A stretch of DNA of 29,873 bases from an uncultured Lachnospira sp. (GTDB lineage: Bacteria; Bacillota; Clostridia; Lachnospirales; Lachnospiraceae): NCBI GenBank assembly GCA_910585095.1, contig CAJUBU010000028.1, forward strand, positions 4,309 to 34,181, in the 5' to 3' direction. Position numbers and translations under genes: made by a program. Below, piece after piece: positions 7,878 to 17,535 of the stretch (position 1 is the stretch's first letter; each line of letters begins with the position of its first letter). Below the pieces are notes generated by a model. It did no database searches. It was not told the origin of the DNA and was given only the letters and a program-made list of their open reading frames with translations.

Positions 7878-10169
7878 TTATGCTTTTCTTTTCGGAAAGT
7901 CCACTTTAAATTTTATTCGCTTACCTTGTATCATTTGTCCTTCTTTATTTTTATACGAACATTCTTCTATTCCATCAAACGATACATAAGCTGCATAGGT
8001 TGTCCCCTTATTTTTACTAACCAAATCGTTTAATAAAACCTTTTTACCATCCAGTATGCTTTTTACCTGTTCCATTGTCAGTAACTTTCCTAACGCGTAG
8101 ACATTGCTTAAAGAAAGACCACATTTATTTTTACAGTATAAGCCAAACTTTCCTATTAACACATCCCCTTTACAATTCGGACAGGTTCCTATCGGTTTAT
8201 TTTCATCTGAAATTTCTCCACCAATAGCAAAAGCGCTTATTTTTTCTCTCACATCTGGTTTTGTTTGAATGATTCGTTGTACATTTTCACGAATATAGGC
8301 ATCCATTTTCATTTTATATGTACCAAACCCTATTTTTCCTTGACTGATTTCTTCTAGTTCTTTATCCCACAATGCCGATAGTTTGGGATTAAGTAATTCT
8401 GAAAGATTGCATTTGACAACCTCATAAATCATCTCGCCTAAGTTTTTGGGTTCTAATACTTGCGTTTTTTTATTTAAACCAATATAACCATTGTTTATTA
8501 ACTTATAAAGAATATCGCCTCTTGTTGCACTTGTACCAATACCTGTGCCTTTTATCTGGCTTCTAAGTTCCTCATCTTCTATTAATTGTCCTGCATTTTC
8601 CATCGCAAGAATGATAGAACCCGATGTATACCGTACAGGAGGCGTTGTTTTTCCTTCTTTTATAAACAGTTGCTTTAATGCCACAATATCGCCTTTTTTA
8701 AATACTTTATCCAGGTCCCTTACAGTATCATTGCTGTTATTCTCTTCATTCTCCTTTTCCTCCTCTTGGTCATTGATTACACGAAGATAACCTTGCTCTA
8801 TAAGCGTTTTTGCCGATGTATAAAAATGTTCTTTTTCGATTTTAAAATCCATTTTTGTTGTCTTATAAATGGCTGGCGGAAAAAAAATAGCAAGAAAACG
8901 TCGGACAATACATTCATATATCTTTTTTTCCAATTCATTTAAACCATCATATCCTGATAAATCGCCTGTTGGTATAATGGCATAATGGTCTGTTACCTTA
9001 GAATCATCCGTATATCTTGTTTTTCCAATCGTTCTAAAACTGCCTTCTTCTAATATCATTGATGTAATATCCTTTAAAGAATACCCCTTATCCAATCCTT
9101 TCAGATTGTTTTCAATCTCCACAGCAATAGCAGAACTTAACACTCTTGCGTCCGTTCTTGGGTAAGTTGTTAATTTCTTTTCATATAAGCTTTGTGCAAC
9201 AGCCAGCGTTTCATTCGGTGATATTTTAAATTTCTTACTGCAATAGCTTTGTAATTCTGCAAGATTAAATAAGTAGGGTGGATTCTTTTTACTGGTGGTA
9301 CTGGTTATATCTTCTACATAAGCAGGTTTACCTGTAAGATATTCTATCAGTTTATGGGCTTCTTTTTTTTCGATAAAACCAATATCCTTATATAACATTG
9401 GGCTTTGATGATATATCGAATGTTCACTATCTTTCCATTCCGCATGGATTGGTACACCGCCAAATTCGCCAACGACCTTATAAAAGAACGTTTCCTTAAA
9501 ATCTCTTATACTGCGTTCCTTATCAACAATCATTCCAAGTACACAAGTCATTACCCTGCCTACGGACACAGGAATATATTTTGTACTTCCAACAGCCCGA
9601 TTCACCATATTTCCATAAAGTAAGGTAAGTACTCTTGAAAAATTAATGCCCATTGCATAATCTTCTATCGCTCTCATCGTACCGCTTGCTGCCAAATTTT
9701 CATAAGCACTCATCGGCTTAGCTTCTTTGATACCTTGTAAAATTGCCTTATCGGTTTGTGAATCAATCCATACACGAAGCTCCTTTATCCCTTGCCTTAC
9801 ACCGCCAAAACGTCTTATATTTTCCTCAATAACTTGTCCTTCTCTACCAGAATCTCCCGCCCAATAAACCACATCAATATCGGCTCTATGTAAGAAGTTA
9901 CAAACTATCTTATACTGATTTTTAACGCTGGAAATAACGCCATATTGATAATTATCTGGTAAAAATGGCAAGTCCTCTAAGCACCACTTTTTATACTTCT
10001 CATCGTAGTTTTCTGGATAAACCAACGCTACCAGATGTCCAATACACCATGTAATAACCCAATTTTCATCTTCTATAAAGCCATCTTGCTTTTCATGACA
10101 AGAAAGCTTTAAAGCATTTTTAAACTGTACAGCGACTGATGGTTTTTCTGTTATAATTAGTTTTTTCAT
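7878..10169 (-). CDS. topB: DNA topoisomerase III (type IA)
   Basis: A 763-residue type IA topoisomerase that would relax or decatenate DNA during transfer and replication of the element. The Toprim domain starts with IITEKPSVA (Glu8) and contains WAGDSGREGQ (103-112). The active-site tyrosine is Tyr336 in TYPRTD. A C-terminal zinc ribbon has Cys663, Cys666, Cys679 and Cys683. In the family the Toprim motif is normally DxDxE (DPDREGE), but here the second Asp is Gly108 (D106-S-G-R-E110), which is unusual. The AGGAGG ribosome site lies inside the last codons of the upstream gene, five bases away, so the two are probably translationally coupled. The spacing to the ATG (about 12-14 bases) is rather long. 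Confidence 0.93.
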   Translation of the reverse strand: MKKLIITEKPSVAVQFKNALKLSCHEKQDGFIEDENWVITWCIGHLVALVYPENYDEKYKKWCLEDLPFLPDNYQYGVISSVKNQYKIVCNFLHRADIDVVYWAGDSGREGQVIEENIRRFGGVRQGIKELRVWIDSQTDKAILQGIKEAKPMSAYENLAASGTMRAIEDYAMGINFSRVLTLLYGNMVNRAVGSTKYIPVSVGRVMTCVLGMIVDKERSIRDFKETFFYKVVGEFGGVPIHAEWKDSEHSIYHQSPMLYKDIGFIEKKEAHKLIEYLTGKPAYVEDITSTTSKKNPPYLFNLAELQSYCSKKFKISPNETLAVAQSLYEKKLTTYPRTDARVLSSAIAVEIENNLKGLDKGYSLKDITSMILEEGSFRTIGKTRYTDDSKVTDHYAIIPTGDLSGYDGLNELEKKIYECIVRRFLAIFFPPAIYKTTKMDFKIEKEHFYTSAKTLIEQGYLRVINDQEEEKENEENNSNDTVRDLDKVFKKGDIVALKQLFIKEGKTTPPVRYTSGSIILAMENAGQLIEDEELRSQIKGTGIGTSATRGDILYKLINNGYIGLNKKTQVLEPKNLGEMIYEVVKCNLSELLNPKLSALWDKELEEISQGKIGFGTYKMKMDAYIRENVQRIIQTKPDVREKISAFAIGGEISDENKPIGTCPNCKGDVLIGKFGLYCKNKCGLSLSNVYALGKLLTMEQVKSILDGKKVLLNDLVSKNKGTTYAAYVSFDGIEECSYKNKEGQMIQGKRIKFKVDFPKRKA

Positions 10170-10174
10170 TGTTT

Positions 10175-11215
10175 TTATAAGCTCCTCCTATTCATGTTAT
10201 AATTAATATTAAAATCTTCATTATAAGCATTACTATCCAAACTATCTTTTTCTTGTATATCAGATATACCCTTTAAAATATCACGTTCATTTACCAGCAA
10301 TTGTTGTCTACTATCATAGACAAATGGATAAGGCGATAAGGCACTTTCTCCATATTCTTTTGCATAGGTTTTAATAGCACGATGATATTGCCTATATATC
10401 TCTTCATCTGCTATGGCAGGTGTCTTTGCAGCAAATGCTATACAAAAATCATTGCTGCAAGGAATTACAATGAGATTATCTGATGTATCTTTATCATCAT
10501 TACTTATAATAGACTGAAAAGGGCTTTCCGGATAAAAGAGTGTGGATGCACCAAATAAATAACTTTCATTACTGATAACATACAATTCATCATCCATCTT
10601 ACTTACTTGTGCAGGAAAAAGCTGCGGCGTATTGTTAGCTGCATAAGAAATAAGGGTATTAAAATCCATTCCTTTCTCTTCTATTTGATGAAGTATATTC
10701 CTATCAATAATAATACTATTGAGTTTTTCTCCATCATCGGATATAAGTAGCCTTAAATACATCGACAAATTTCCCTTATCTTGATGTGGAATATCGGTCA
10801 TATAAGCCTCATTACTTTCTTTATTAACAACACAAAAAAACACCTTATGTATATCAAACAATATATCAACATCATTACTTTTATCGTCTTTTGTCGTTAC
10901 TGTAAAAATATCATTTACAGTCTGTTCGGATTGTTTTTCATATAATTTCGATTGTTCTTCATACAGCAAAGAGACCTTTTTCATGGTTTTCTCAAAGTCC
11001 CCATAACAACTATTTTTATAAATCTTGTCATAAACCGGCTCAAGCAACATAAAAAGACCTTCTTCATTATCCTGTCTTTTAATGTAAAATCCTTCCTTTT
11101 GTACACCATTTCCTTCTTTCACTGCAAATACAACCTCTCCATCTGCAAATGGTAATGGCATATAATGTATTAATTGTCCTTTTAATTGTTCCTTAAATTT
11201 GTCATATTCAAGCAT
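10175..11215 (-). CDS. DUF5688-like protein of unknown function
   Basis: A soluble protein of 346 residues starting MLEYDKFKEQLKGQL. The overall layout, an N-terminal helix, then mixed alpha/beta with a central Asp/Asn-rich region and an ending rich in Asp and Asn, matches the DUF5688 type often carried on Firmicutes conjugative elements; this assignment is from memory and is moderate. No signal peptide or membrane segment is visible. The frame is open to an ATG at 11245, but I prefer the ATG at 11215, which has GGGAGGGG just upstream. Its last codons contain the ribosome site for topoisomerase III. Confidence 0.65.
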   Translation of the reverse strand: MLEYDKFKEQLKGQLIHYMPLPFADGEVVFAVKEGNGVQKEGFYIKRQDNEEGLFMLLEPVYDKIYKNSCYGDFEKTMKKVSLLYEEQSKLYEKQSEQTVNDIFTVTTKDDKSNDVDILFDIHKVFFCVVNKESNEAYMTDIPHQDKGNLSMYLRLLISDDGEKLNSIIIDRNILHQIEEKGMDFNTLISYAANNTPQLFPAQVSKMDDELYVISNESYLFGASTLFYPESPFQSIISNDDKDTSDNLIVIPCSNDFCIAFAAKTPAIADEEIYRQYHRAIKTYAKEYGESALSPYPFVYDSRQQLLVNERDILKGISDIQEKDSLDSNAYNEDFNINYNMNRRSL

Positions 11216-11253
11216 ATCGCCCCTCCCTCTTTGTTTCTTATACAATTCTATTT

Positions 11254-13713
11254 TTAATAATCATAGCTATAATCAAAGTCCTTTACCCATACACAAGACA
11301 CATAATCGTTAAAATCATACCGACTACCCTCTCCAGTTCCATAGGCATCGGTTGATAATACCAGATGTAAATGTGCGCCAAAGCTATCCCCTGTATTCCC
11401 CATATGTCCAATGATGTCACCTGCCTGTACATGGTCTCCTTCATGCAAATATTCTTCATCTGTCGCTGGACGAAGCATATATCCATCTTCATCATATTCT
11501 GCATTCGTTCCATATGCTGTTATAAAATCATTCATATGGGCATATAACGCATATGTCCCATCATCAAATCGTAAAATAAGATGATTGCCGTATCCTGTTC
11601 CATCTTCTTCTACATGAACGATTTTATAAACGCTTGCTTCGGCTATTGCTACAAGATTTGCACCAATTCCTTTCCCGCTGGTAAAATCCACCCCATAGTG
11701 TGTTGTATGGTTTTCATCAATATCCGTTCTTGCAAGGGTATATTGTGATGTTACATAGCGCACACCACCATCATCAATAGGATAGATATTATCTTCATTC
11801 ATCCATGTAAAAATTTCTTTTAACTCATCATAAGACATGGGTAATGTTCCCTGCGGTGAATTTTCAAGGGCTTTTTTTGCGCTATTTTCTTTTTTGATAC
11901 GCTTATCAATCACATGCCCTTCCTCTTCTCCTATACTATGAGCTTGTAATGCAAGTACATAATAATCATTTAATGTATCACTTAACGAATCCGCTACTTC
12001 TTCATAAGATTGTTTGACAACATGAAGCGTTTTATCTTCATCTGTTGTATAGGTATAATTCAATAACGCAAAGGCTTTATCCAGTCTTTCCTCTTCTTCA
12101 TTGGTATCTATAAACAAGTAATCCTCCCTTGCTGCCTGTGCTTCAATAGAATAGACAAGATACAGATTCAACACTTCATTAAAATTGTCCAACTCCGAAC
12201 AATCCTGTTCATAAATTACGTTATATCCTGATACCCCTTGTTTATTCTTTCGTTCCCACCCAGCTATCCTATCCTCAAATGCATCGTATGTATCATTTAA
12301 TTTTACAGCTACATAACTTGGATTCGTAGAATCAACCTCTGCACCGCCAAAAAAATAAGAAAATAGCCCCACAATAACGACAATAATGAATATGGGCAAT
12401 AAAAGCAAAGGAACAAGAGATACAATAAAAGTTATTGCCTGCACAATCATGGTAATAGCAAACTTTAGTAACATCATCATCAACTTGCCTGTATATACAA
12501 AGGCAGCTTTACCCGCTTTTGCAGCCCATTCACGCATTTTACTTTGTGCATATTTTTCCGCTTGCCCTTTTACAAAATCACTAACACCTGCCTTCATATT
12601 ATTTTCTGTAGCCGATTCTGGTGTTGTGATAACTTGAATCGTTTTTCTACGTATATCTTGCATGATTCCATGATTTGTTTTATTCGTAGTATTTTCTTTT
12701 TTATTCTTCTTGGCATTTTTTGATGTATTTCTTAACCGATTATGAGAAGTTTTATTTTTTTCAACGATTTTTTGTGAATCCTGTTTTTTTGATTGATGTA
12801 CACCCTGATATTGCCTCTTTTTTATTAGTCCATTTATTTTATTGGCAGATATGTTGGCATTGGATGCTGCTCTTTTAATATCTACTGCCGTTTGATAAAC
12901 CGTATGAACCGTTCCTGTTGCTATTAAAACCGTTTTATCTTTTACTTGCCCTGCTGTTTGCGGAATGATTACGGTTAAATCTTTTGCCTTAGCAACCGAA
13001 TCCATAATTGCATTGGCTTCATTTTCTTTATCAATACTGCCATCACCTGTACGCTTGTTTTTAAACTTTTCTAAGAGTTGTCTCTTTTTCTTTTTGGATA
13101 TGCGATGTGTGCGTTTTTTACATTCTGCTTTATCGGACGATTTACGTTGCTGTTTTCTTTGTATTCCTCCTTGATTTTCATCAATAACATTTTCTTTTAA
13201 TAGCTGTTTTCCTGATTCATTATGCTCATATATTTCTAAAACTTCATCTTCCGTAAAAATATTTTCATTCGATGTGGTTTCTTTTTCATTAGATTGTCCA
13301 TTTTCTACGGACTCTTTTTCTGTAAATGATTCTTCATTTCCTTCTTGTTCTTCATTATTATGTAAATGCTGTTCTTTATAGTCAGAAGCGCCTACCTCTT
13401 TTCCCTTTTTCTTCCGTTTATATTGATGACCAGAACGAATAACCCATCTTCTTTTACTGCTTATTTGCTCTGGATAAGCTTTTTTAGTGGTATCCTCATC
13501 AACATGATTCTCATCTTGATACGAATTTACATTGTTATTTATAACTTTTGGATTTTCCTTGATAACAAAGGACTGAATCTTTTGCTTTTGATAATCTTTT
13601 ATTGCATTTGTAACCCTCTCTTTATCTATAAAAGAATGGGGATTTCGATTTTCTGTATTACTTGCAACATCTTGTTCTTTTCTTGTATGATGTAATGGAT
13701 TCCTTTCTTCCAA
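11254..13713 (-). CDS. membrane-anchored M23-type cell-wall peptidase of the transfer apparatus
   Basis: About 820 residues. The first 400 are strongly charged and Lys/Gln/Asn-rich, without a signal peptide. A long hydrophobic stretch follows (about 410-457, one or two membrane helices). The extracellular part has a helical region and then a C-terminal M23/LytM endopeptidase domain with the zinc-binding pattern HYGVD (His674, Asp678) and HLH (783-785), numbered from the GTG at 13719. Such proteins open peptidoglycan for conjugation (the VirB1 role), as in the CwlT or CD1108-type proteins. I chose TTG at 13713, which has GGAGG seven bases upstream. The GTG at 13719 is almost touching that site. 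It follows VirB4 closely. Confidence 0.85.
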   Translation of the reverse strand: MEERNPLHHTRKEQDVASNTENRNPHSFIDKERVTNAIKDYQKQKIQSFVIKENPKVINNNVNSYQDENHVDEDTTKKAYPEQISSKRRWVIRSGHQYKRKKKGKEVGASDYKEQHLHNNEEQEGNEESFTEKESVENGQSNEKETTSNENIFTEDEVLEIYEHNESGKQLLKENVIDENQGGIQRKQQRKSSDKAECKKRTHRISKKKKRQLLEKFKNKRTGDGSIDKENEANAIMDSVAKAKDLTVIIPQTAGQVKDKTVLIATGTVHTVYQTAVDIKRAASNANISANKINGLIKKRQYQGVHQSKKQDSQKIVEKNKTSHNRLRNTSKNAKKNKKENTTNKTNHGIMQDIRRKTIQVITTPESATENNMKAGVSDFVKGQAEKYAQSKMREWAAKAGKAAFVYTGKLMMMLLKFAITMIVQAITFIVSLVPLLLLPIFIIVVIVGLFSYFFGGAEVDSTNPSYVAVKLNDTYDAFEDRIAGWERKNKQGVSGYNVIYEQDCSELDNFNEVLNLYLVYSIEAQAAREDYLFIDTNEEEERLDKAFALLNYTYTTDEDKTLHVVKQSYEEVADSLSDTLNDYYVLALQAHSIGEEEGHVIDKRIKKENSAKKALENSPQGTLPMSYDELKEIFTWMNEDNIYPIDDGGVRYVTSQYTLARTDIDENHTTHYGVDFTSGKGIGANLVAIAEASVYKIVHVEEDGTGYGNHLILRFDDGTYALYAHMNDFITAYGTNAEYDEDGYMLRPATDEEYLHEGDHVQAGDIIGHMGNTGDSFGAHLHLVLSTDAYGTGEGSRYDFNDYVSCVWVKDFDYSYDY

Positions 13714-13730
13714 TGCCACCCCTCCAGTAT

Positions 13731-14111
13731 TTACCCTATTTTACTAGCCATTGCTGCCTTTATCGCCTGTTTTTCATAAAAGTTTGTATTAAACACATCA
13801 TAAATAGGGTTATCCTTATTAATGGTATTATCTAGTGGAATAATTGTATTGGCAAATCGTATCAAGCCACAACCTGGACTTGGATTTTCAATGTAAGCCA
13901 GATGTGCGCTACTAATTTTCCCCTCAAAGGTATCTACTATTAGTTTGGCATCGCCTGGTCCCATCTTTAAAAACATTGTATATTCTGAATTGGAAATAAG
14001 CTTCATCGAATCCTTATCTAAAATGACATCGCTTATATTTTGTGTAATTCCTGTACAAATCCCACCTAATTTACGAACCTTTTTCCATAAGGATATAAAA
14101 AAGGCTTTGCT
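13731..14111 (-). pseudogene. virB4: C-terminal fragment of VirB4, out of frame with the main part
   Basis: After the stop of the upstream VirB4 frame, a frame shifted by one base continues without interruption: SKAFFISLWKKVRKLGGICT, then TQNISDVILD, then ISNSEYTMFLKMGPGD and ending MASKIG. This is the usual end of VirB4-type ATPases, after the Walker B strand. Removing one A from the A6 run at 14113-14118 would give MNKNSKAFF and rejoin the two parts into a protein of about 841 residues. A free-standing start (ATG at 14006) exists but lacks a convincing ribosome site. Confidence 0.8.
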
Positions 14112-16257
14112 ATTTTTTATTCATTAGTTCGTGAAATTCATCGACATATAACCATGTAGCACGACCAATGGAAGCATTTTGAATAATGCGCTGGCGGATA
14201 TTCGATAATGTAATTAACATACCAACAGACATCAGCTGCTCACCTATATCCCTGATTCCATACACGGTTACTCGGTTCTTGACATCAATGCTTGTTGGAT
14301 GATTAAATGTATTAAATGAACCATCAATAAAGCGTTCCATCGAAAGAATAATATCGTGTGCTTCTTCGTCTTTTTGCTGTTTTAGTATTTCATAAAAATC
14401 ACTCATAATAGGCACTTTTCTTTCCTTTATGGGTTGACTAGCAATATCTGTAAATAAAATCTTAATGCAGCGGTCAATAATGGAAGCGTGTTGCGGCTTA
14501 AATTCTTTTTCCATTGAATGCTCTGCAATTCCGCACATAATCTGACTTTTTTGTGCAATGATATGCAGCAAGTCCGTGCCATCTTCTAATTCATTTGCTT
14601 CACATCCTTCATCTAAAACAACATTGGCATTTAATAAGGATACATCACAATCCAATGGATTCACCCAATTGGTAGAATGGGGACTGATTTCTATAAAAGA
14701 ACCCCCAAAGGCTTTGGCTACATCCATATATTCATGGGTTGGGTCAACAATAATAATGTCATCATTCGTATTTAAAAATACGGAACCAATCTCTAGCTTT
14801 GCTCCAGTAAACGATTTACCTCCCCCTGTTACACCAAAAACAAAGCCATTTCCATTCATTAACTGTTTTCGATTACACAAAATAACATTTTTGGATTCTT
14901 TATTGCAGCCATAATAAAATGGCTGTTTTTTCATCTGCATTTCCATTACCTTAAATGGGATAAGTATCGCTGCCATTCTGGTAAACATCGAACGCATACT
15001 GTCAACATGTCTTGTTCCATAGGGCAAAATCGTTGCTAATGCCTCTCGTTGTCTTAATAGTAAATCATTGGAATAACAGCCATGATTTTCAATAATCAAG
15101 TCGATATTATCGCTTGCTTCTTCCACTTCTTCTAAACGTTCTCCAAGCAGTACAAAATGAATCCCTACCCAAAACATTTTTTGACCATTTTGAGTGATGT
15201 CCTCAAGCATTTCTTCGATATTTTCATTTTCCATTCGCACAGGATAGGATATATCCAGTGAAAAATCATTATTTTTATTGCGCTTTTGCTGCTGTTTTTG
15301 AATCTTACTTTGCACAGCCATATACCTGCCTTCAATAAAATCCTTTGTAGCGGCTTTAGCAATGGGAATGATATCAATGGAAAACATGGAGCGTTGACTA
15401 ATATTAATAAGCTCGTCAAAAAAGTCGTCGGAAAGCTCATCATCGGGATAGCTATCTGGGTCAATACACATACACTTTCCATACATCGTATTGGTTTTAA
15501 AATAAGCAGGATTTTCACAAAAATCAACACTATCGCAAACAATATCATTTCTAAAATCCCTCATTTGAGACAAACAATTTTGTATATCAAAATTATAAGC
15601 ACTTTCTTCACCCATACAGTAAAAATCATGGAAAATACGCAGCCGCTCTTTGGCATTTAAAGGAAGCAGCAAACAGCCAATCGAGGCAAACTCTTTGACA
15701 AGGTTGGATGTAATGGAGTTAAATGCCAGTTTGGCATCGTCATAATTTGTTCTTGTAATCGTAATAGTTAGATACTTTACCTGCTCAATTCCCCTTTTAC
15801 TATGAATAATTTTCGATTCCATAATGTCATTGTAACAATCTCTTGCAAAATCAAATCCATCTTGTTTGTAAGGATACAATACATTGGCTCTAAACGCTTC
15901 CATATTTCGATTCTTATTAAATACCGTAATCTTACATAAATGAACATCCAGCGCATTTAAAATCCGACACCACTCTCCGAAAAATAATTCTTGTTCTTCA
16001 TATGTTTTGGTAACATAATTTAAATCATTCATTTGATAGGTTATCGAATATCGATTTTCGCCTACTTCAAAAATACCTTCGGGTGATATTTTTCGTATTT
16101 CAATCGTATCTTGAATACATGAAGCGTTGCTTACTCTAAATTTTTCTGGTTTTTTTAACTGTAAAAACTGCTTTTTTTGCTTCTCTCGCTGCCTTTTTTT
16201 CTCTTTTGCCCGTTTTTCATAATGATTATTGTTCTTATTTTGCTTTTTCTTTCTCAC
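14110..16257 (-). CDS. virB4: VirB4-type conjugation ATPase, truncated by a frameshift
   Basis: The motor ATPase of the type IV secretion machinery, at the cytoplasmic face of the membrane. The protein has a Lys-rich N-terminus (1-50) and the VirB4 N-terminal domain to about residue 430. Its ATPase core has Walker A GVTGGGKS (475-482) and Walker B YVDEFHEL (Asp706, Glu707). It ends after 715 codons at NKK followed by TAG, only a few residues beyond Walker B, while the remaining C-terminus lies in the next frame downstream. The start is GTG with GGAGG six bases upstream; an overlapping ATG is out of frame. The truncated product would lack the C-terminal ATPase motifs and is probably inactive unless the frame is restored. 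Confidence 0.88.
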   Translation of the reverse strand: MRKKKQNKNNNHYEKRAKEKKRQREKQKKQFLQLKKPEKFRVSNASCIQDTIEIRKISPEGIFEVGENRYSITYQMNDLNYVTKTYEEQELFFGEWCRILNALDVHLCKITVFNKNRNMEAFRANVLYPYKQDGFDFARDCYNDIMESKIIHSKRGIEQVKYLTITITRTNYDDAKLAFNSITSNLVKEFASIGCLLLPLNAKERLRIFHDFYCMGEESAYNFDIQNCLSQMRDFRNDIVCDSVDFCENPAYFKTNTMYGKCMCIDPDSYPDDELSDDFFDELINISQRSMFSIDIIPIAKAATKDFIEGRYMAVQSKIQKQQQKRNKNNDFSLDISYPVRMENENIEEMLEDITQNGQKMFWVGIHFVLLGERLEEVEEASDNIDLIIENHGCYSNDLLLRQREALATILPYGTRHVDSMRSMFTRMAAILIPFKVMEMQMKKQPFYYGCNKESKNVILCNRKQLMNGNGFVFGVTGGGKSFTGAKLEIGSVFLNTNDDIIIVDPTHEYMDVAKAFGGSFIEISPHSTNWVNPLDCDVSLLNANVVLDEGCEANELEDGTDLLHIIAQKSQIMCGIAEHSMEKEFKPQHASIIDRCIKILFTDIASQPIKERKVPIMSDFYEILKQQKDEEAHDIILSMERFIDGSFNTFNHPTSIDVKNRVTVYGIRDIGEQLMSVGMLITLSNIRQRIIQNASIGRATWLYVDEFHELMNKK

Positions 16258-16351
16258 ATTTAGCCTCCATGCTATAACTCGTTTTTAAGAGCAACTTAAT
16301 GGCGAATAGCCTTTTATGCAACAACTTGAAGATTGAACATTTTATAATCTT

Positions 16352-17455
16352 TTACATAAAAAATTCATTCCGATTATTTGTACTGCTCCAATCTTCTCTA
16401 TTTAAAGAGCTTTGATTTGCCACAGGTACCGTATTTTTAATATCCTCATTTAAAAACAGCCTGCACTGGTGATAGTTCCACTCTCCAAGTGGGATAAATT
16501 CTTTTAATGTATTCAATGGATTCGTTTGATAATCGCTTATTTTTATATGAAATGTATCCATCATAACATCTATCTTTTTTTGTATCTCTTGCATACGTTC
16601 TTTTGAAGTGAACGCATAAAAAATATGAATCCCCATAAAGCAATACGCTCTTGTATCGGATAGTGTATTTCCAGATAAAATCCTATAAAGCATAGGATTT
16701 TTTGCTTGCAGTTTCCTCAGTTCATTATCACACCCCATGTAATTACTATTAAAAAAAGCTTTTAAAGTCTCATCTTTAACAGGGGAATATTGTATCATTA
16801 CACACTCCATATCTTCTATTGATAAAAGATGTTGGACACATTCTTTGATAGAAGTTTGTGGAAATTCTCTAACAAAAGCCATCTTTATTTGATAGTCCCC
16901 TATTCGTAAGGTATTTTCATCGGATATATACGACTTTAGTTCAACATCGTCTTTCCATGCTTCTACATGATTTTGATAATTTATCACATTTTTATCTGCA
17001 GCATCATCATATTGACATATCCTTTTATGTATTAACCTTAACCGTTCATCTAGGCATACAGTCTTTAAGGTTATCCCACAGTCGGATAATTTAAAAAGCA
17101 TATCTTGTTCCATTTGTTCAATAAATTCTATATTGATGGATTTGCTTTGATTTTCTGATTTTATCAACACTTCCAGATAAATATCCTCTATTTCATAATA
17201 AAAGAAACGATATTCAAAGTCATAGCTTCTAAGGACTTTAAAAAATGGAATTTCAACACCAGCCTTACAACCACTATCTTGAATAATTTTATAAAGTATG
17301 GTACAAGAATGGTCTCTTAGGATAAATAACCCATTTTCTGTTGCCATGCAGACATGATACTGTTTTTCTAAAAAATGGGGTGTTTTAAAGATTTGTACAG
17401 CATTTTCTTTCTTTTCTTTTCCTTTTGGTTTTATCTTTTTAAATCGCTCCTTCAT
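16352..17455 (-). CDS. VirB4 N-terminal-domain-like protein without an ATPase domain
   Basis: A 367-residue protein directly upstream of VirB4. I see no Walker motifs. By eye it parallels the N-terminal half of the neighbouring VirB4. For example TVCLDERLRLIHKRIC matches LLPLNAKERLRIFHDFYC, and AYCFMGIHIFYAFTSKERM matches MFWVGIHFVLLGERLEEV in the same order and at similar spacing. This suggests a duplicated VirB4 that lost its motor half, perhaps acting as a structural partner of VirB4. The ATG at 17455 was chosen because GAGGGGG precedes it; the frame is open to 17515. The first 25 residues are very Lys-rich, like those of VirB4. The homology is an inference. Confidence 0.6.
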   Translation of the reverse strand: MKERFKKIKPKGKEKKENAVQIFKTPHFLEKQYHVCMATENGLFILRDHSCTILYKIIQDSGCKAGVEIPFFKVLRSYDFEYRFFYYEIEDIYLEVLIKSENQSKSINIEFIEQMEQDMLFKLSDCGITLKTVCLDERLRLIHKRICQYDDAADKNVINYQNHVEAWKDDVELKSYISDENTLRIGDYQIKMAFVREFPQTSIKECVQHLLSIEDMECVMIQYSPVKDETLKAFFNSNYMGCDNELRKLQAKNPMLYRILSGNTLSDTRAYCFMGIHIFYAFTSKERMQEIQKKIDVMMDTFHIKISDYQTNPLNTLKEFIPLGEWNYHQCRLFLNEDIKNTVPVANQSSLNREDWSSTNNRNEFFM

Positions 17456-17535
17456 TTTCCCCCTCATTTCTACGCTGCTTTTTTTACAAGTTTGTGTCAA
17501 GCAACGCACAGACACAAATCTTGTGGCTGAAAATT

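Noticed and set aside
14105..14125. Programmed frameshift in virB4
   Set aside because: Reaching the downstream frame needs a +1 or -2 shift at a short A6 run without a known +1 motif. A one-base insertion or sequencing error is simpler.
15165..15548. Minus-strand 127-codon frame inside virB4
   Set aside because: The overlying VirB4 frame is conserved here and has normal composition. This frame is Ile/Leu/Lys-rich without a start site, unlike the helicase nested ORF.
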